Part shown: positions 8,395 to 15,610 of the stretch, in pieces
Position numbering within the stretch: the stretch's first letter is position 1
How the letters are laid out: each line of letters begins with the position of its first letter
NCBI RefSeq assembly: GCF_003626595.1
Contig: NZ_RBAK01000005.1
Location: 310,001 to 374,000 of the forward strand
Reading direction: 5' to 3'
Length of the DNA stretch: 64,000 nt
DNA from: Micromonospora endolithica
GTDB lineage: Bacteria > Actinomycetota > Actinomycetes > Mycobacteriales > Micromonosporaceae
The notes under the pieces: generated by a model
Seen by the model: only the letters and a program-made list of their open reading frames with translations
What the model was told of the DNA's origin: nothing
Databases searched by the model: none
Program-made: the position numbers and the translations under genes

Positions 8395-9822
8395 TCAGCG
8401 GGCGCGGCGCGGTGCCCGGGGCCGCTTCGCCGGGGGCGCGGTCTCCGCTGCGGGGTCCGACCCGTCGTCGCCGGCCGGCTCCACTCCGCCCGGCTCCGTC
8501 CTGACCGGCTCCTGGCCGGCCGGTCGGGAGCCGGTGCGCTGCGTCGGGATGGCCGGCGCGGGCCCGGTGGGAGCCGGAGCCGGCGGGTCGGTGAGGATCG
8601 GTGTCACCTCGACCGTGTCGTCCCGCGCGGAGGCACCCGATCCGCCCCGACCGGCCGGCGTGGGCCGGACCGCGCCGGCCCGGCCCACGGCGACGGGGCC
8701 GGTCGGCTTCGGCTCCGTCGGGGGAACGTCCTCCGGCGTGCCGTCGTCGGTCGTCTCCCCGGCGACCACCGGTGCGCTGGCGGCACGCGCCGCTGCGGAG
8801 TCGCGCGCGGCGGTGCGGCGGGCGGCTCGCTGCGCGAGCGCGGACACCAGGACCGAACCACCGATGCCGACGATCACCGCGTACGGCGCGATCAGGTGCG
8901 CGGACACCTGCTGCGGATCGATGGTGGTGAGCCCCGGTACGGCCAGCAGGTACGCGACGGCCACCAGCAGCGGCCCGGCCGCGCCGGAGGCGGTGGCACC
9001 GACCCGGTGATCGGTCCGGCGCGCCGCCGATCGTGCCGCCAGCGCGCCGATCAGCAGGGCGGACCCGAGTGACAGCAGCGCGCCCGGCCAGTAGAACCAG
9101 TCCCGGATCCAGAACCGCGCGTCGTCCGCGCTGAGCTGCCAGATGCCGAGTTGCGCGCTGGTCAGGCCACGTCCGGCGAGGACACCGTCCAGTACGGCGA
9201 CCACCGCGAGTGCCCAGAGCCAGCCCACCGTGGCCAGCACGTTGGTGGCGGCGGCCCGGGAGCGCAGGGCCCAGACCGCCGTCAGCACGCCGAGCAGCAG
9301 CCCGACGGCCGCGTACGTCGCGGCGACGTTCCGGGGCGAGGTGGTGTCCGGCACCACCGCCATCCGGGCCGGTACGGCCACCAGCAGGACGGCGATCGAC
9401 GCGCCCACCGCGGCGGCCACCGCCAGGAGGACGGACCCGAGCCGGCCCACCGGACGGTCCCCGGTCGCCGGACTGGCGGGGGCCGGGCTCTCCGGGGCTG
9501 CCGGACTCTCCGGGGTCGCCGGCGCGGCCGGGGCGGTGGCGGCCGTCGGGGAGCCGGCGGCGGGAGGAGCAGCGGCCGGGGCGGCGGCGGAGGCACGGTC
9601 CCGTAGCCGCTGGGCGCAGACCGCGCCGAAAACGGTGGAGGTGGCGGCGATCCAGGTCGCCCAGATGAGACCGGCCACCCAGGTGGCCGGGTCGGTCCCG
9701 CCCTCGGGTGGCGCCCAGTCGATGATGCCCAGGCCGTAGCCGAAGCCCAGTTGGGCCGCACCCGCGCCCGCAGCGACACCGACCGCGGTCGCGGCCGACC
9801 CTCCCCAGCCCTGTCTGGCCAT
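8395..9822 (-). CDS. Multi-pass membrane protein with disordered cytosolic tail
   Basis: A 475-residue protein of unknown function. About eight hydrophobic segments are visible, beginning at residues 8-30 and ending near residue 325. A Pro/Ala-rich linker splits the second and third segments, and a roughly 150-residue Pro/Thr/Glu-rich tail ends in KRPRAPRRAR. I recognise no catalytic motif. ATG 9822 is supported by TACGCT 7 nt upstream (9830-9835), giving a leaderless start; an upstream extension would be needed to reach any earlier start and lacks hydrophobic character. It is divergent from a PASTA-domain gene 112 bp away and convergent with the ligase gene. Confidence 0.8.
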   Translation of the reverse strand: MARQGWGGSAATAVGVAAGAGAAQLGFGYGLGIIDWAPPEGGTDPATWVAGLIWATWIAATSTVFGAVCAQRLRDRASAAAPAAAPPAAGSPTAATAPAAPATPESPAAPESPAPASPATGDRPVGRLGSVLLAVAAAVGASIAVLLVAVPARMAVVPDTTSPRNVAATYAAVGLLLGVLTAVWALRSRAAATNVLATVGWLWALAVVAVLDGVLAGRGLTSAQLGIWQLSADDARFWIRDWFYWPGALLSLGSALLIGALAARSAARRTDHRVGATASGAAGPLLVAVAYLLAVPGLTTIDPQQVSAHLIAPYAVIVGIGGSVLVSALAQRAARRTAARDSAAARAASAPVVAGETTDDGTPEDVPPTEPKPTGPVAVGRAGAVRPTPAGRGGSGASARDDTVEVTPILTDPPAPAPTGPAPAIPTQRTGSRPAGQEPVRTEPGGVEPAGDDGSDPAAETAPPAKRPRAPRRAR

Positions 9823-9829
9823 GCGGGGG

Positions 9830-9835
9830 AGCGTA
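9830..9835 (-). promoter_or_regulatory. Leaderless -10 of the membrane-protein gene
   Basis: TACGCT on the minus strand ends 7 nt before ATG 9822. There is no ribosome binding site, consistent with a leaderless transcript. Confidence 0.5.
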
Positions 9836-9934
9836 GCGTTCCCGCATCGACGCGGCGAGTCCTGCGCGGGCACCGTGACGCAGCGCGGTTGGTCGGGCCC
9901 GGTACGGTCGCCGGTGGAGCGAGGCGGTGGCGGA

Positions 9935-10618
9935 ATGACGGACGGGCACACGGGGCACGGGTCGCGCGGCGACGGCGGGCCGAACCGGTTGACCCTGGTG
10001 CTGGGCGGTGGGTTGGCGTTCGTGTTGCTCGCCGCCATCGGTGCGACCGGTGGTTGGATGCTGGCCGGCGCGGACGACTCTCCGGTCACGCCGGTCGCCG
10101 AAGCCACGGCGACGGGGTCCCCCACGACACGTGAGCGGAGTACCCGCCCGGCCGTGCCCCGACCGCAGCCGACGACGCCGCGCACCACCGCCGCACCGGC
10201 TCCGTCCGGTGGACTGACCGTGCCGCCGGTGGTCGGCATGGACTTCGAGAAGGCCCGCGAGGAACTGCGCGAGGAGCGGCTGGGTTGGCGGTTGGTCTTC
10301 GGCTCGGGCACCGGCCGCGCGGTGGAGCGGGCGACCCCGGCGGTGGGTGAGCGGATCTCCCGGGGCCGGACGGTCACCCTGTACGTCGGCGGCCCGGCCC
10401 CCACCGTCGAGGTGCCCGACGTGGTCGGCGAGCCCTGCTCGGAGGCGGCGGACGAGTTGGTCGACGACGGCTTCTACCCCGCCTACCCGGTGAGCCGCGC
10501 CGGGGTGGTCAGCCGCCAGGAACCGGCTGCCGACAGCACGGCCCGTTGGAACGACCGGGTGTCGATCTGGTGTGGTTCGTCGCCGTCCGGCACCCCGACG
10601 GCGGTACCGACACCCTGA
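9935..10618 (+). CDS. Membrane-anchored protein with two PASTA domains
   Basis: A 227-residue bitopic protein: a short cytosolic N-terminus, one transmembrane helix at about residues 23-47 (LVLGGGLAFVLLAAIGATGGWML), a Thr/Pro/Arg-rich extracellular linker, then two PASTA modules from about residue 95. The first runs from VPPVVGMDFEKA to TVTLYVGG; the second from VEVPDVVGEPCSEA to VSIWCG and contains two cysteines that may pair. PASTA domains bind muropeptides or lipid II, so it may sense or tether to the wall. It lacks any kinase domain. The next gene also carries a PASTA module. No symbol is warranted. Confidence 0.85.
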   Translation: MTDGHTGHGSRGDGGPNRLTLVLGGGLAFVLLAAIGATGGWMLAGADDSPVTPVAEATATGSPTTRERSTRPAVPRPQPTTPRTTAAPAPSGGLTVPPVVGMDFEKAREELREERLGWRLVFGSGTGRAVERATPAVGERISRGRTVTLYVGGPAPTVEVPDVVGEPCSEAADELVDDGFYPAYPVSRAGVVSRQEPAADSTARWNDRVSIWCGSSPSGTPTAVPTP

Positions 10619-10737
10619 TCCGACCGGCCCGGTCCGCGAGCACGCCCGGCGGCACGCCGTTCCCGGCGGGCAGCGACCCGGACCGTTAGGTTGGCCGGGA
10701 GGGGCCACCGCCCGCGCCGGGCCGGAAAGGGACTGCC

Positions 10738-10821
10738 ATGGGTGAGCGCAGCGAGCGAGTCGTCGGGTTCGGCGTGTCGGTGCCCCGTGGCGCCCGGGAG
10801 CGAAGCGCGGTGGTGTCGTGA
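10738..10821 (+). CDS. Short leader ORF of M-x-ERSE type, coupled to next gene
   Basis: A 27-codon ORF, MGERSERVVG...ARERSAVVS, preceded by GGAAAGGGA 4 nt before its ATG. Its TGA overlaps the GTG start of the downstream PASTA gene as GTGA, a standard arrangement for translational coupling. Its beginning resembles the leader ORF at 33185 (MTERSEV). Low amino-acid complexity makes a structural role unlikely; it probably delivers ribosomes to the next gene. Expression is unproven. Confidence 0.5.
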   Translation: MGERSERVVGFGVSVPRGARERSAVVS

Positions 10822-11609
10822 ACGACGGGCGACCGGAGCCGACCCCCGGAGATCACGACGACAGCACCCGTCCCCTCCCACCGACCGGCGGCCCGTCGGA
10901 GCCGGCCGACCGTACGCAACGGTTGCCCGGACCCGCCGAACGCATGACGCCGGGCCCGGAGGACGAGACCCGGGCGTTGCCCCCGGACCGGGCGGCCCCG
11001 GCGGACCGCACCGCGCCGCTGCCCCCGGGGCTGTCCGCCCCGCCGGCGTGGTCCGGCCGGGCCGAGGTCCCGTCGCCGCGCCCGGAGGACTACCGCGAGC
11101 CGGCCGACTGGTACGCCGAGGAGGCCGCCGGTCGACCGTGGTGGCTGCCCATCCTGTGGGGCGTGCTCGCGCTGCTGCTGCTCGCGCTGCTCGGGGGCGG
11201 GCTGTGGCTGGCGCTGCGCTCCGCCGACGACGAGCCGGCGCCGCCGGTCACCCCTTCGGTGTCCCCGACCCGCGCGTCACCCCGCACGGAGGCGCCCACC
11301 ACCTCGGCCGCCCCGACGACCGGATCACCCTCGGCGGCGCCGACCACCGCGGCGGCCGAGGTGCCGATGCCGCCGGTGGTGAACCTGCCGCTGGCCACGG
11401 CGCAGGCGATCCTGGACCGGACCGGCCTCGCGTACGAGGTGGAGTACCGCATCTCGGACCGTCCCGCCGGCACCGTGCTGGAGACCGATCCGGAGGCGGG
11501 CGAACCGGTTTCCGAGGACGAGGAGGTCACGTTGGTGGTCTCCCGGGGAGAGCCGACGCCGGAGAGCCCGACCGGCACCGCGAGCGCCGAGCCGACGCCC
11601 ACCGGCTGA
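10818..11609 (+). CDS. Membrane protein with Pro-rich N-terminus and C-terminal PASTA domain
   Basis: A 263-residue protein. Residues 1-105 are acidic and Pro-rich with repeated TRxLPP-like segments, which look like disordered cytosolic sequence. A transmembrane helix follows at about 108-133 (PWWLPILWGVLALLLLALLGGGLWLAL), then a Ser/Thr/Pro linker, then one PASTA module (PMPPVVNLPLATAQAILDRT to VTLVVSRG). The GTG start overlaps the TGA of the 27-codon leader ORF. The tandem PASTA proteins may be wall-binding partners for the PknB-type kinases encoded about 15 kb downstream, but nothing here proves that link. Confidence 0.82.
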   Translation: MNDGRPEPTPGDHDDSTRPLPPTGGPSEPADRTQRLPGPAERMTPGPEDETRALPPDRAAPADRTAPLPPGLSAPPAWSGRAEVPSPRPEDYREPADWYAEEAAGRPWWLPILWGVLALLLLALLGGGLWLALRSADDEPAPPVTPSVSPTRASPRTEAPTTSAAPTTGSPSAAPTTAAAEVPMPPVVNLPLATAQAILDRTGLAYEVEYRISDRPAGTVLETDPEAGEPVSEDEEVTLVVSRGEPTPESPTGTASAEPTPTG

Positions 11610-11653
11610 CCGGTGCCGGCCCTGGTGCGGCGTGCCGCCCCTCGGGGTCCGGC

Positions 11654-12121
11654 TCACCACATCCGGCGTCTGGTGCCCACCAGGCCGAGCCCGGCGAGGG
11701 AGATCGCCAGGCCGAACACGCCCGACCAGAACAGGGATCGGCGAACATTCTCCGGCGAGTGCCGGCCGCCGTGTGCGACGTCGTCCGGTCCGGAGGACGG
11801 TTCGGTCGCCGGACCGGACGACGGACCGGGGCCGGTGCCGGGGGCACCGAACCCGTCCGACTCGTCGAGGGCATCGGGCTCGCCGAAGGCGAACGGCTCG
11901 GCGAACGGGTCCCCGAAGGCGTCCTCGTCGACCTCCGATGGATCCTCGTCCACCACGGTGATCTCCGGTGCGGGCACCGGCGCGGTCAGGTGGGCGGACG
12001 AGCGGGCAGGTTCCCGGGCCACGACCACGAGTGTGGCCGCGCCGCAGAGGAGCGTCAGGAGTCCGAAGGCGTAGACGATGTGCCAGCGGTGGGTCCGCGG
12101 CACGGCAGGGTGATTGACCAT
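11654..12121 (-). CDS. Small membrane protein with two terminal helices
   Basis: A 155-residue protein of unknown function. One transmembrane helix lies near the N-terminus (HIVYAFGLLTLLCGAATLVVVA, about residues 14-35) and a second at the extreme C-terminus (SLFWSGVFGLAISLAGLGLVG) ending in RRRMW. The middle is an acidic, low-complexity segment rich in Asp, Glu, Phe and Pro (repeated DxFGDPF/PFAFGEPD). ATG 12121 is chosen because the N-terminal helix begins just after it and upstream sequence in frame is basic and uncharacteristic. A minus-strand TAGAAT at about 12183-12188 may be its -10 element. Confidence 0.65.
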   Translation of the reverse strand: MVNHPAVPRTHRWHIVYAFGLLTLLCGAATLVVVAREPARSSAHLTAPVPAPEITVVDEDPSEVDEDAFGDPFAEPFAFGEPDALDESDGFGAPGTGPGPSSGPATEPSSGPDDVAHGGRHSPENVRRSLFWSGVFGLAISLAGLGLVGTRRRMW

Positions 12122-12225
12122 GGCCGTCCCAGGTTCAGGGTCCGGGACGCGCGGGGTGGAACGTGCCGGGGTGGCGTACCGAATTCTATGGTCTCGGTCC
12201 GCCACCCGGCGGCCGTTCGCGGAGG

Positions 12226-12768
12226 TCAGCCCACCCGGATCGGGGTGCGGGCAACTGGTCGGCGCGGCGCACGCACGGCGTGCGGTCGCGGTTGCGGGGC
12301 GGCCTGGAGCTGCTCCAGACCCAGTCGCTGTACGAAGATCGACCGACGGTTGACCGCGTCCCCCGAAGCGTTCAACTCGTAACCTTCGATCCAGAGCCAA
12401 CCGTCGTAGGTCGGCCAGTCGAGGACCCGGATCACCCGGAAGGTGATGGGCCGGAGGAACTGGACACTCGCCGCGCGAGTCACGTGCAGTACGTCACCGG
12501 AGCGGGGAAGCACATGGGCTCCTGGAAAGGATGGGCCGACGGTCGGTGCCGGCGGGGCTGGCTGGGGGACGTCTCTCCTGGCCCGGCAACGGGATCGTGC
12601 CTCGTCGGACCGGTGTGCGGGTGGTGGTGGTCGGGCTACGTCCCGCTGGTGGCGGACCGCCACCCGACCATCACCCGGTTGCTCCGGGTACCGCACCCGC
12701 CGCCGCAGCCGTCCGGCTTGCAGCGGCGGGGTCATCACCCCGGGGCAGGTCGTGTTGTCGTTGGCCAC
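12226..12768 (-). CDS. Conserved hypothetical protein next to the XRE/DUF397 module
   Basis: A 180-residue basic protein without a recognised domain. The C-terminal half contains the convincing block VLHVTRAASVQFLRPITFRV followed by YDGWLWIEGYELNASGDAVNRRSIFVQR, which has the alternating pattern of a small beta domain. The N-terminal part is Arg/Pro-rich. GTG 12768 has GAAAGGG upstream. It is transcribed away from the XRE regulator, sharing a 368-bp intergenic region with it. I associate such small proteins with DUF397 loci in Micromonosporaceae, but the function is unknown. Confidence 0.65.
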   Translation of the reverse strand: MANDNTTCPGVMTPPLQAGRLRRRVRYPEQPGDGRVAVRHQRDVARPPPPAHRSDEARSRCRARRDVPQPAPPAPTVGPSFPGAHVLPRSGDVLHVTRAASVQFLRPITFRVIRVLDWPTYDGWLWIEGYELNASGDAVNRRSIFVQRLGLEQLQAAPQPRPHAVRAPRRPVARTPIRVG

Positions 12769-12881
12769 GAGCCCTTTCCGTCCCGTGTCCGGTGCGCCGT
12801 GGGATCACCACAGCGGGGAAGCGGACGGAGACGGTGAGTTACCCGGGCCATACCGACAGAGTGCATCAGCGTCGTGCGGGA

Positions 12882-12892
12882 TGCAAGTTGCA
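12882..12892. promoter_or_regulatory. Candidate XRE operator, TGCAAGTTGCA
   Basis: An 11-bp palindrome (TGCAA-G-TTGCA), flanked by a further CGTGC ... GCACG match, lies in the 368-bp region between the hypothetical gene (start 12768) and the XRE/DUF5753 gene (start 13137). Its position and symmetry suit an operator bound by the HTH protein. The remainder of this region is GC-rich and I see no gene in it. Confidence 0.5.
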
Positions 12893-13136
12893 CGTCGACT
12901 TTTGCCGATACGTGAGCGGCGCGCACGAAGCGAAGCTTGAAGACGCTCGCATTTGGACGGCACACTGAGATCCGGTTTCGCCCGTCGCGGCCGGTCGATG
13001 ACCGGCACCACTGCCCGCCGCGAACACCCGCACCGCCCCGCGCCCGGGCCGGCGGGTGGACGAAGCGGCGCATCCAGGCGGAGGTGGCGGGTGGGAGCCA
13101 GCAGCCGGTGGTCCCGAGTGGGGCACGGGGACCACA

Positions 13137-14018
13137 GTGAGTGAGCGGCGCAGCCCGACCATCCGGCGGCGCCGGCTCGGCGCCGAGTTGCGCCGTCAGC
13201 GGGAGGCCGCCGGGATCACCATCGAGGCCGTCGCCGAGCAGTTGGAGTGCTCCGCCTCCAAGATCTCGCGCATCGAGACCGGGCACACCTCGGCCACCCC
13301 GCGCGACGTCCGGGACATGCTCCGGATCTACGGCGTGGTCGGCGTGGAGAGCGACGAGCTGGTGCAGATCGCCCGCGAGGCCCGGCAGAAGGGCTGGTGG
13401 CATCCGTACAGCACGGTGCTGGTCGGCGCGTACGTCGGCCTGGAGGCGGCGGCGGGTTCGATCCGGGCGTACGAGCAGCAGGTGGTTCCCGGCCTGCTGG
13501 AGACCGAGGACTACGCGAGCGCGATGATCCGCGCCGCGCGCCCGGACTTCACCCCGGAACAGGTGCGCCAACGGGTGCGTGTCCGTCTGGGCCGTCAGTC
13601 GTTGTTGACCCAGGATGATCCGGTCGATCTGTGGGTGGTGCTCGATGAGGCGGTGGTGAGCCGGCCGGTGGGCGGGGATGCGGTCATGCGTGACCAGCTC
13701 CGACGGTTGGTGGAGGTGGCCGAGCTGCCGAACGTGACGCTCCAGATCCTGCCCTTCGAGGTCGGAGCGCACGCCGGCATGGACGGGACGTTCACCATCC
13801 TCAGCTTCCCTGAGCCCGGTGATCCGGATGTGGTGTACGCGGAGAACGCTACGGGTGGGCTCTTCCTGGAGAAGAGCGACGAACTTCAGAAATACAGCTT
13901 CATCTTCGATCACATCCGCGCTGCGGCCATTCGTCCGGAGGAGTCCGTCGCACACATCGCAAAACTGGTAGAGGAGCCGCTGTGGAAATGGCGACCAAGG
14001 GGTTCGGAGTGGCCCTGA
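13137..14018 (+). CDS. XRE-family regulator with DUF5753
   Basis: A 293-residue actinomycete regulator. The N-terminal XRE helix-turn-helix (about residues 15-70) contains GITIEAVAEQLECSASKISRIETGHTS. The remainder is the DUF5753 domain, with its usual landmarks YEQQVVPGLLETEDYA, LPFEVGAHAGMDGTFTIL and a C-terminal SFIFDHIRAAAIRPEES. GTG 13137 is chosen because homologues begin just before the SERRSPTIRRRRLG segment. The stop lies inside the start of the DUF397 gene, so the pair is translationally coupled. Such pairs act in development and antibiotic regulation in Streptomyces (the WhiJ-type family); the role of this copy is unknown. Confidence 0.9.
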   Translation: MSERRSPTIRRRRLGAELRRQREAAGITIEAVAEQLECSASKISRIETGHTSATPRDVRDMLRIYGVVGVESDELVQIAREARQKGWWHPYSTVLVGAYVGLEAAAGSIRAYEQQVVPGLLETEDYASAMIRAARPDFTPEQVRQRVRVRLGRQSLLTQDDPVDLWVVLDEAVVSRPVGGDAVMRDQLRRLVEVAELPNVTLQILPFEVGAHAGMDGTFTILSFPEPGDPDVVYAENATGGLFLEKSDELQKYSFIFDHIRAAAIRPEESVAHIAKLVEEPLWKWRPRGSEWP

Positions 14019-14209
14019 CGCAGGCAGCGTGGTTCAAGAGCTCGAAGAGCGGGCCGAACTGCGACAACTGCGTGGAAGTGGCGTACGTGACCGGGGCCGT
14101 CGGGGTCCGGGACTCGAAGGACAAGACGGGTCCCGCCCTGGTGTTCGGCCCGGGTGACTGGCGTGCCTTCGTCGCCGGCGCCAGGGACGGCGGGTTCGAC
14201 CGGGCCTGA
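13982..14209 (+). CDS. DUF397 small protein
   Basis: A 75-residue DUF397 protein with the family hallmark WFKSSKSGPNCDNCVEVA and the later VRDSKDKTGPALVFGPGDWRAF. It overlaps the XRE/DUF5753 gene by 37 bp. The start is GTG 13982, or ATG 13988, both following AGAGGAG. DUF397 proteins are the partners of adjacent XRE/DUF5753 regulators in actinomycetes and may antagonise them; several Streptomyces examples influence sporulation. The tight overlap suggests fixed stoichiometry. Confidence 0.9.
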   Translation: MEMATKGFGVALTQAAWFKSSKSGPNCDNCVEVAYVTGAVGVRDSKDKTGPALVFGPGDWRAFVAGARDGGFDRA

Positions 14210-14226
14210 CGCCCGGTACGTGGGTC

Positions 14227-14263
14227 GGGTGTCCCCGGACGGCTCTGCCGTCCGGGGACACCC
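14227..14263 (+). terminator. Terminator of the XRE/DUF397 operon
   Basis: A 16-bp perfect stem beginning GGGTGTCCCC, with a CTCTG loop, starts 18 bp after the DUF397 stop codon. No T-tract. Confidence 0.75.
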
Positions 14264-14415
14264 GCGTGATCCGGGTCGGGTGGATCGGCCGGCATCCGCC
14301 GGGCCTTCCCGTCGCCACGGCGGCTCCGGGTCGTTGTACTCCTCGACACGGCGCTGGTCGACAACCCGCGACAACCCGCCGCGCGGATCGGCAACCGAAC
14401 GAGGCAGGCGAGACG

Positions 14416-14826
14416 ATGACGACGATCGGGTCAGAGAACCTCACCAACGGGCCGGGCAAGCCGGAACGCTTCGGCGGCAAGTACCGCGGCGCACGCCGGG
14501 ACACCGTGTTGACCGAGGTGGTGTCGACCGACACCGAGGTCGGCGGCCGGGAGGACGTCGCCGGCGCACCGGAGCAGGCCACGCCGCCACTGACGTTGCC
14601 CTCGCTGGACCCGAATCCGCTGACCGAGCCGTCGTTCCCGACCGGCGGGTGGGCGGTGGAGCCGAGCGGCTCGTTGGCCGACCACCCGCTGTTGCGCGGT
14701 CTGCTGCTGGAACTCCCGCCGAGGGGCAGCGTGCCGCCGCCCGGCTGGCTGGACCGCTGGTTCGAGGCGACCCGGGCGATCCTGGAACTGCTATACGTGC
14801 AGGGGGCCGGCGGCCGGTCGCGGTGA
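14416..14826 (+). CDS. Hypothetical 136-residue protein
   Basis: I do not recognise this protein. Residues 1-85 are polar and Pro/Thr/Glu-rich (starts MTTIGSENLTNGPGKPERFG). The C-terminal 50 residues look folded: LADHPLLRGLLLELPPRGS, then WLDRWFEATRAILELLYVQ. No signal peptide or transmembrane segment is visible. ATG 14416 follows a weak GAGG. Its 3' end overlaps the convergent membrane-protein gene by 36 bp. Coding potential is supported by codon bias, but the N-terminal start could be elsewhere. Confidence 0.55.
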   Translation: MTTIGSENLTNGPGKPERFGGKYRGARRDTVLTEVVSTDTEVGGREDVAGAPEQATPPLTLPSLDPNPLTEPSFPTGGWAVEPSGSLADHPLLRGLLLELPPRGSVPPPGWLDRWFEATRAILELLYVQGAGGRSR

Positions 14827-15390
14827 GGTCGGTGCCGGCATCGCCCGCTCCGCGAGCCGGTTGTGTCGCAGCGCGTGCCGGACGCCGATGGCGACGAGGC
14901 CCACGATGCCCAGGGTGACCGCCGGCCCGCTCGCGCCGGCACCGCTGGCCAGCGGGGGCACCGCCGCGGTGAGCGTCGCCGGCAGCAGCGCCAAGCCCGT
15001 CACCTGCACCGGCAGCCCGATCAGCGGGTGCGCCGCGGCGGCCCGCAAGCCGTGCGGCGCGGGCGTGCGGGGTGCGGTGGCGAAGGCCCCCGCGCCGGTC
15101 CACAGCCGCTTCATCCGACGGACGGCGCAGACCGCCACCGCACCCGCCGGGACCACGGCGAGGACGAGCCCGGTGGCGGCCCGGTCCACCGCCGTACCGC
15201 CGCCGCTGGAGAGTCCGGCGGCCAGCACCACGGCCGTGAGGCCGAGCGCGGTCAGGGTCAGAGCGAAGACCCATCCGGTACGCCGCCGCAGGGCGCGTGC
15301 CCGGTCGAGCCGAGGCAGCCCGTCGGCCAGAACGCCGGCGGCGAGCCAGACGACGGTGAGAGTGAGCAGGACCCCGAGATGACTCTCCAT
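14791..15390 (-). CDS. Multi-pass membrane protein, unknown function
   Basis: A 199-residue hydrophobic protein with about five transmembrane segments, the first at the extreme N-terminus (LGVLLTLTVVWLAAGVLADG). Basic clusters between segments (RRRTGW, RRMKRLW, RHALRHNRLAER) suggest inside-positive loops. No catalytic motif is visible. ATG 15390 follows AAAGG by 9 nt. It is divergent from the secreted subtilase, with a 12-bp inverted repeat in the shared upstream region. Confidence 0.72.
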   Translation of the reverse strand: MESHLGVLLTLTVVWLAAGVLADGLPRLDRARALRRRTGWVFALTLTALGLTAVVLAAGLSSGGGTAVDRAATGLVLAVVPAGAVAVCAVRRMKRLWTGAGAFATAPRTPAPHGLRAAAAHPLIGLPVQVTGLALLPATLTAAVPPLASGAGASGPAVTLGIVGLVAIGVRHALRHNRLAERAMPAPTSPRPAAGPLHV

Positions 15391-15404
15391 GCCGGACAGC
15401 CTTT

Positions 15405-15430
15405 CCCGATTCGCGCCCGCGCGAATCGGG
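15405..15430. promoter_or_regulatory. Inverted repeat between membrane-protein and subtilase genes
   Basis: CCCGATTCGCGC and GCGCGAATCGGG form a 12-bp perfect inverted repeat around CC. It begins 15 bp upstream of ATG 15390 and lies 181 bp upstream of the subtilase start. It may be an operator for either divergent gene or a hairpin in the leader of the minus-strand gene. Confidence 0.45.
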
Positions 15431-15610
15431 GACGGCCCCCCGTTGGTCCCGTAACCGCTCCCCGTAGGGGTCATCCCACCGGTGTTATGGGCAACTCGGC
15501 ATGTATATCTCCCGCTCCGTTGCGCTCTACCCTCAGCTCGATCGGCACTCATCGATTCGCTCGCCATGAACGAGCGGACGGTCGACGTCCGGTCGGAGGG
15601 AGGTAGGGAG

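Noticed and set aside
8225..12382. Several long open frames on the strand opposite real genes (for example across 10691-12382)
   Set aside because: They are Arg/Gly/Pro-rich shadow frames produced by the high-GC third-position bias, have no motifs and overlap well-supported genes.
14416..14826. RiPP precursor peptide
   Set aside because: The protein is too long, has no core-peptide pattern, and no modifying enzyme lies nearby.
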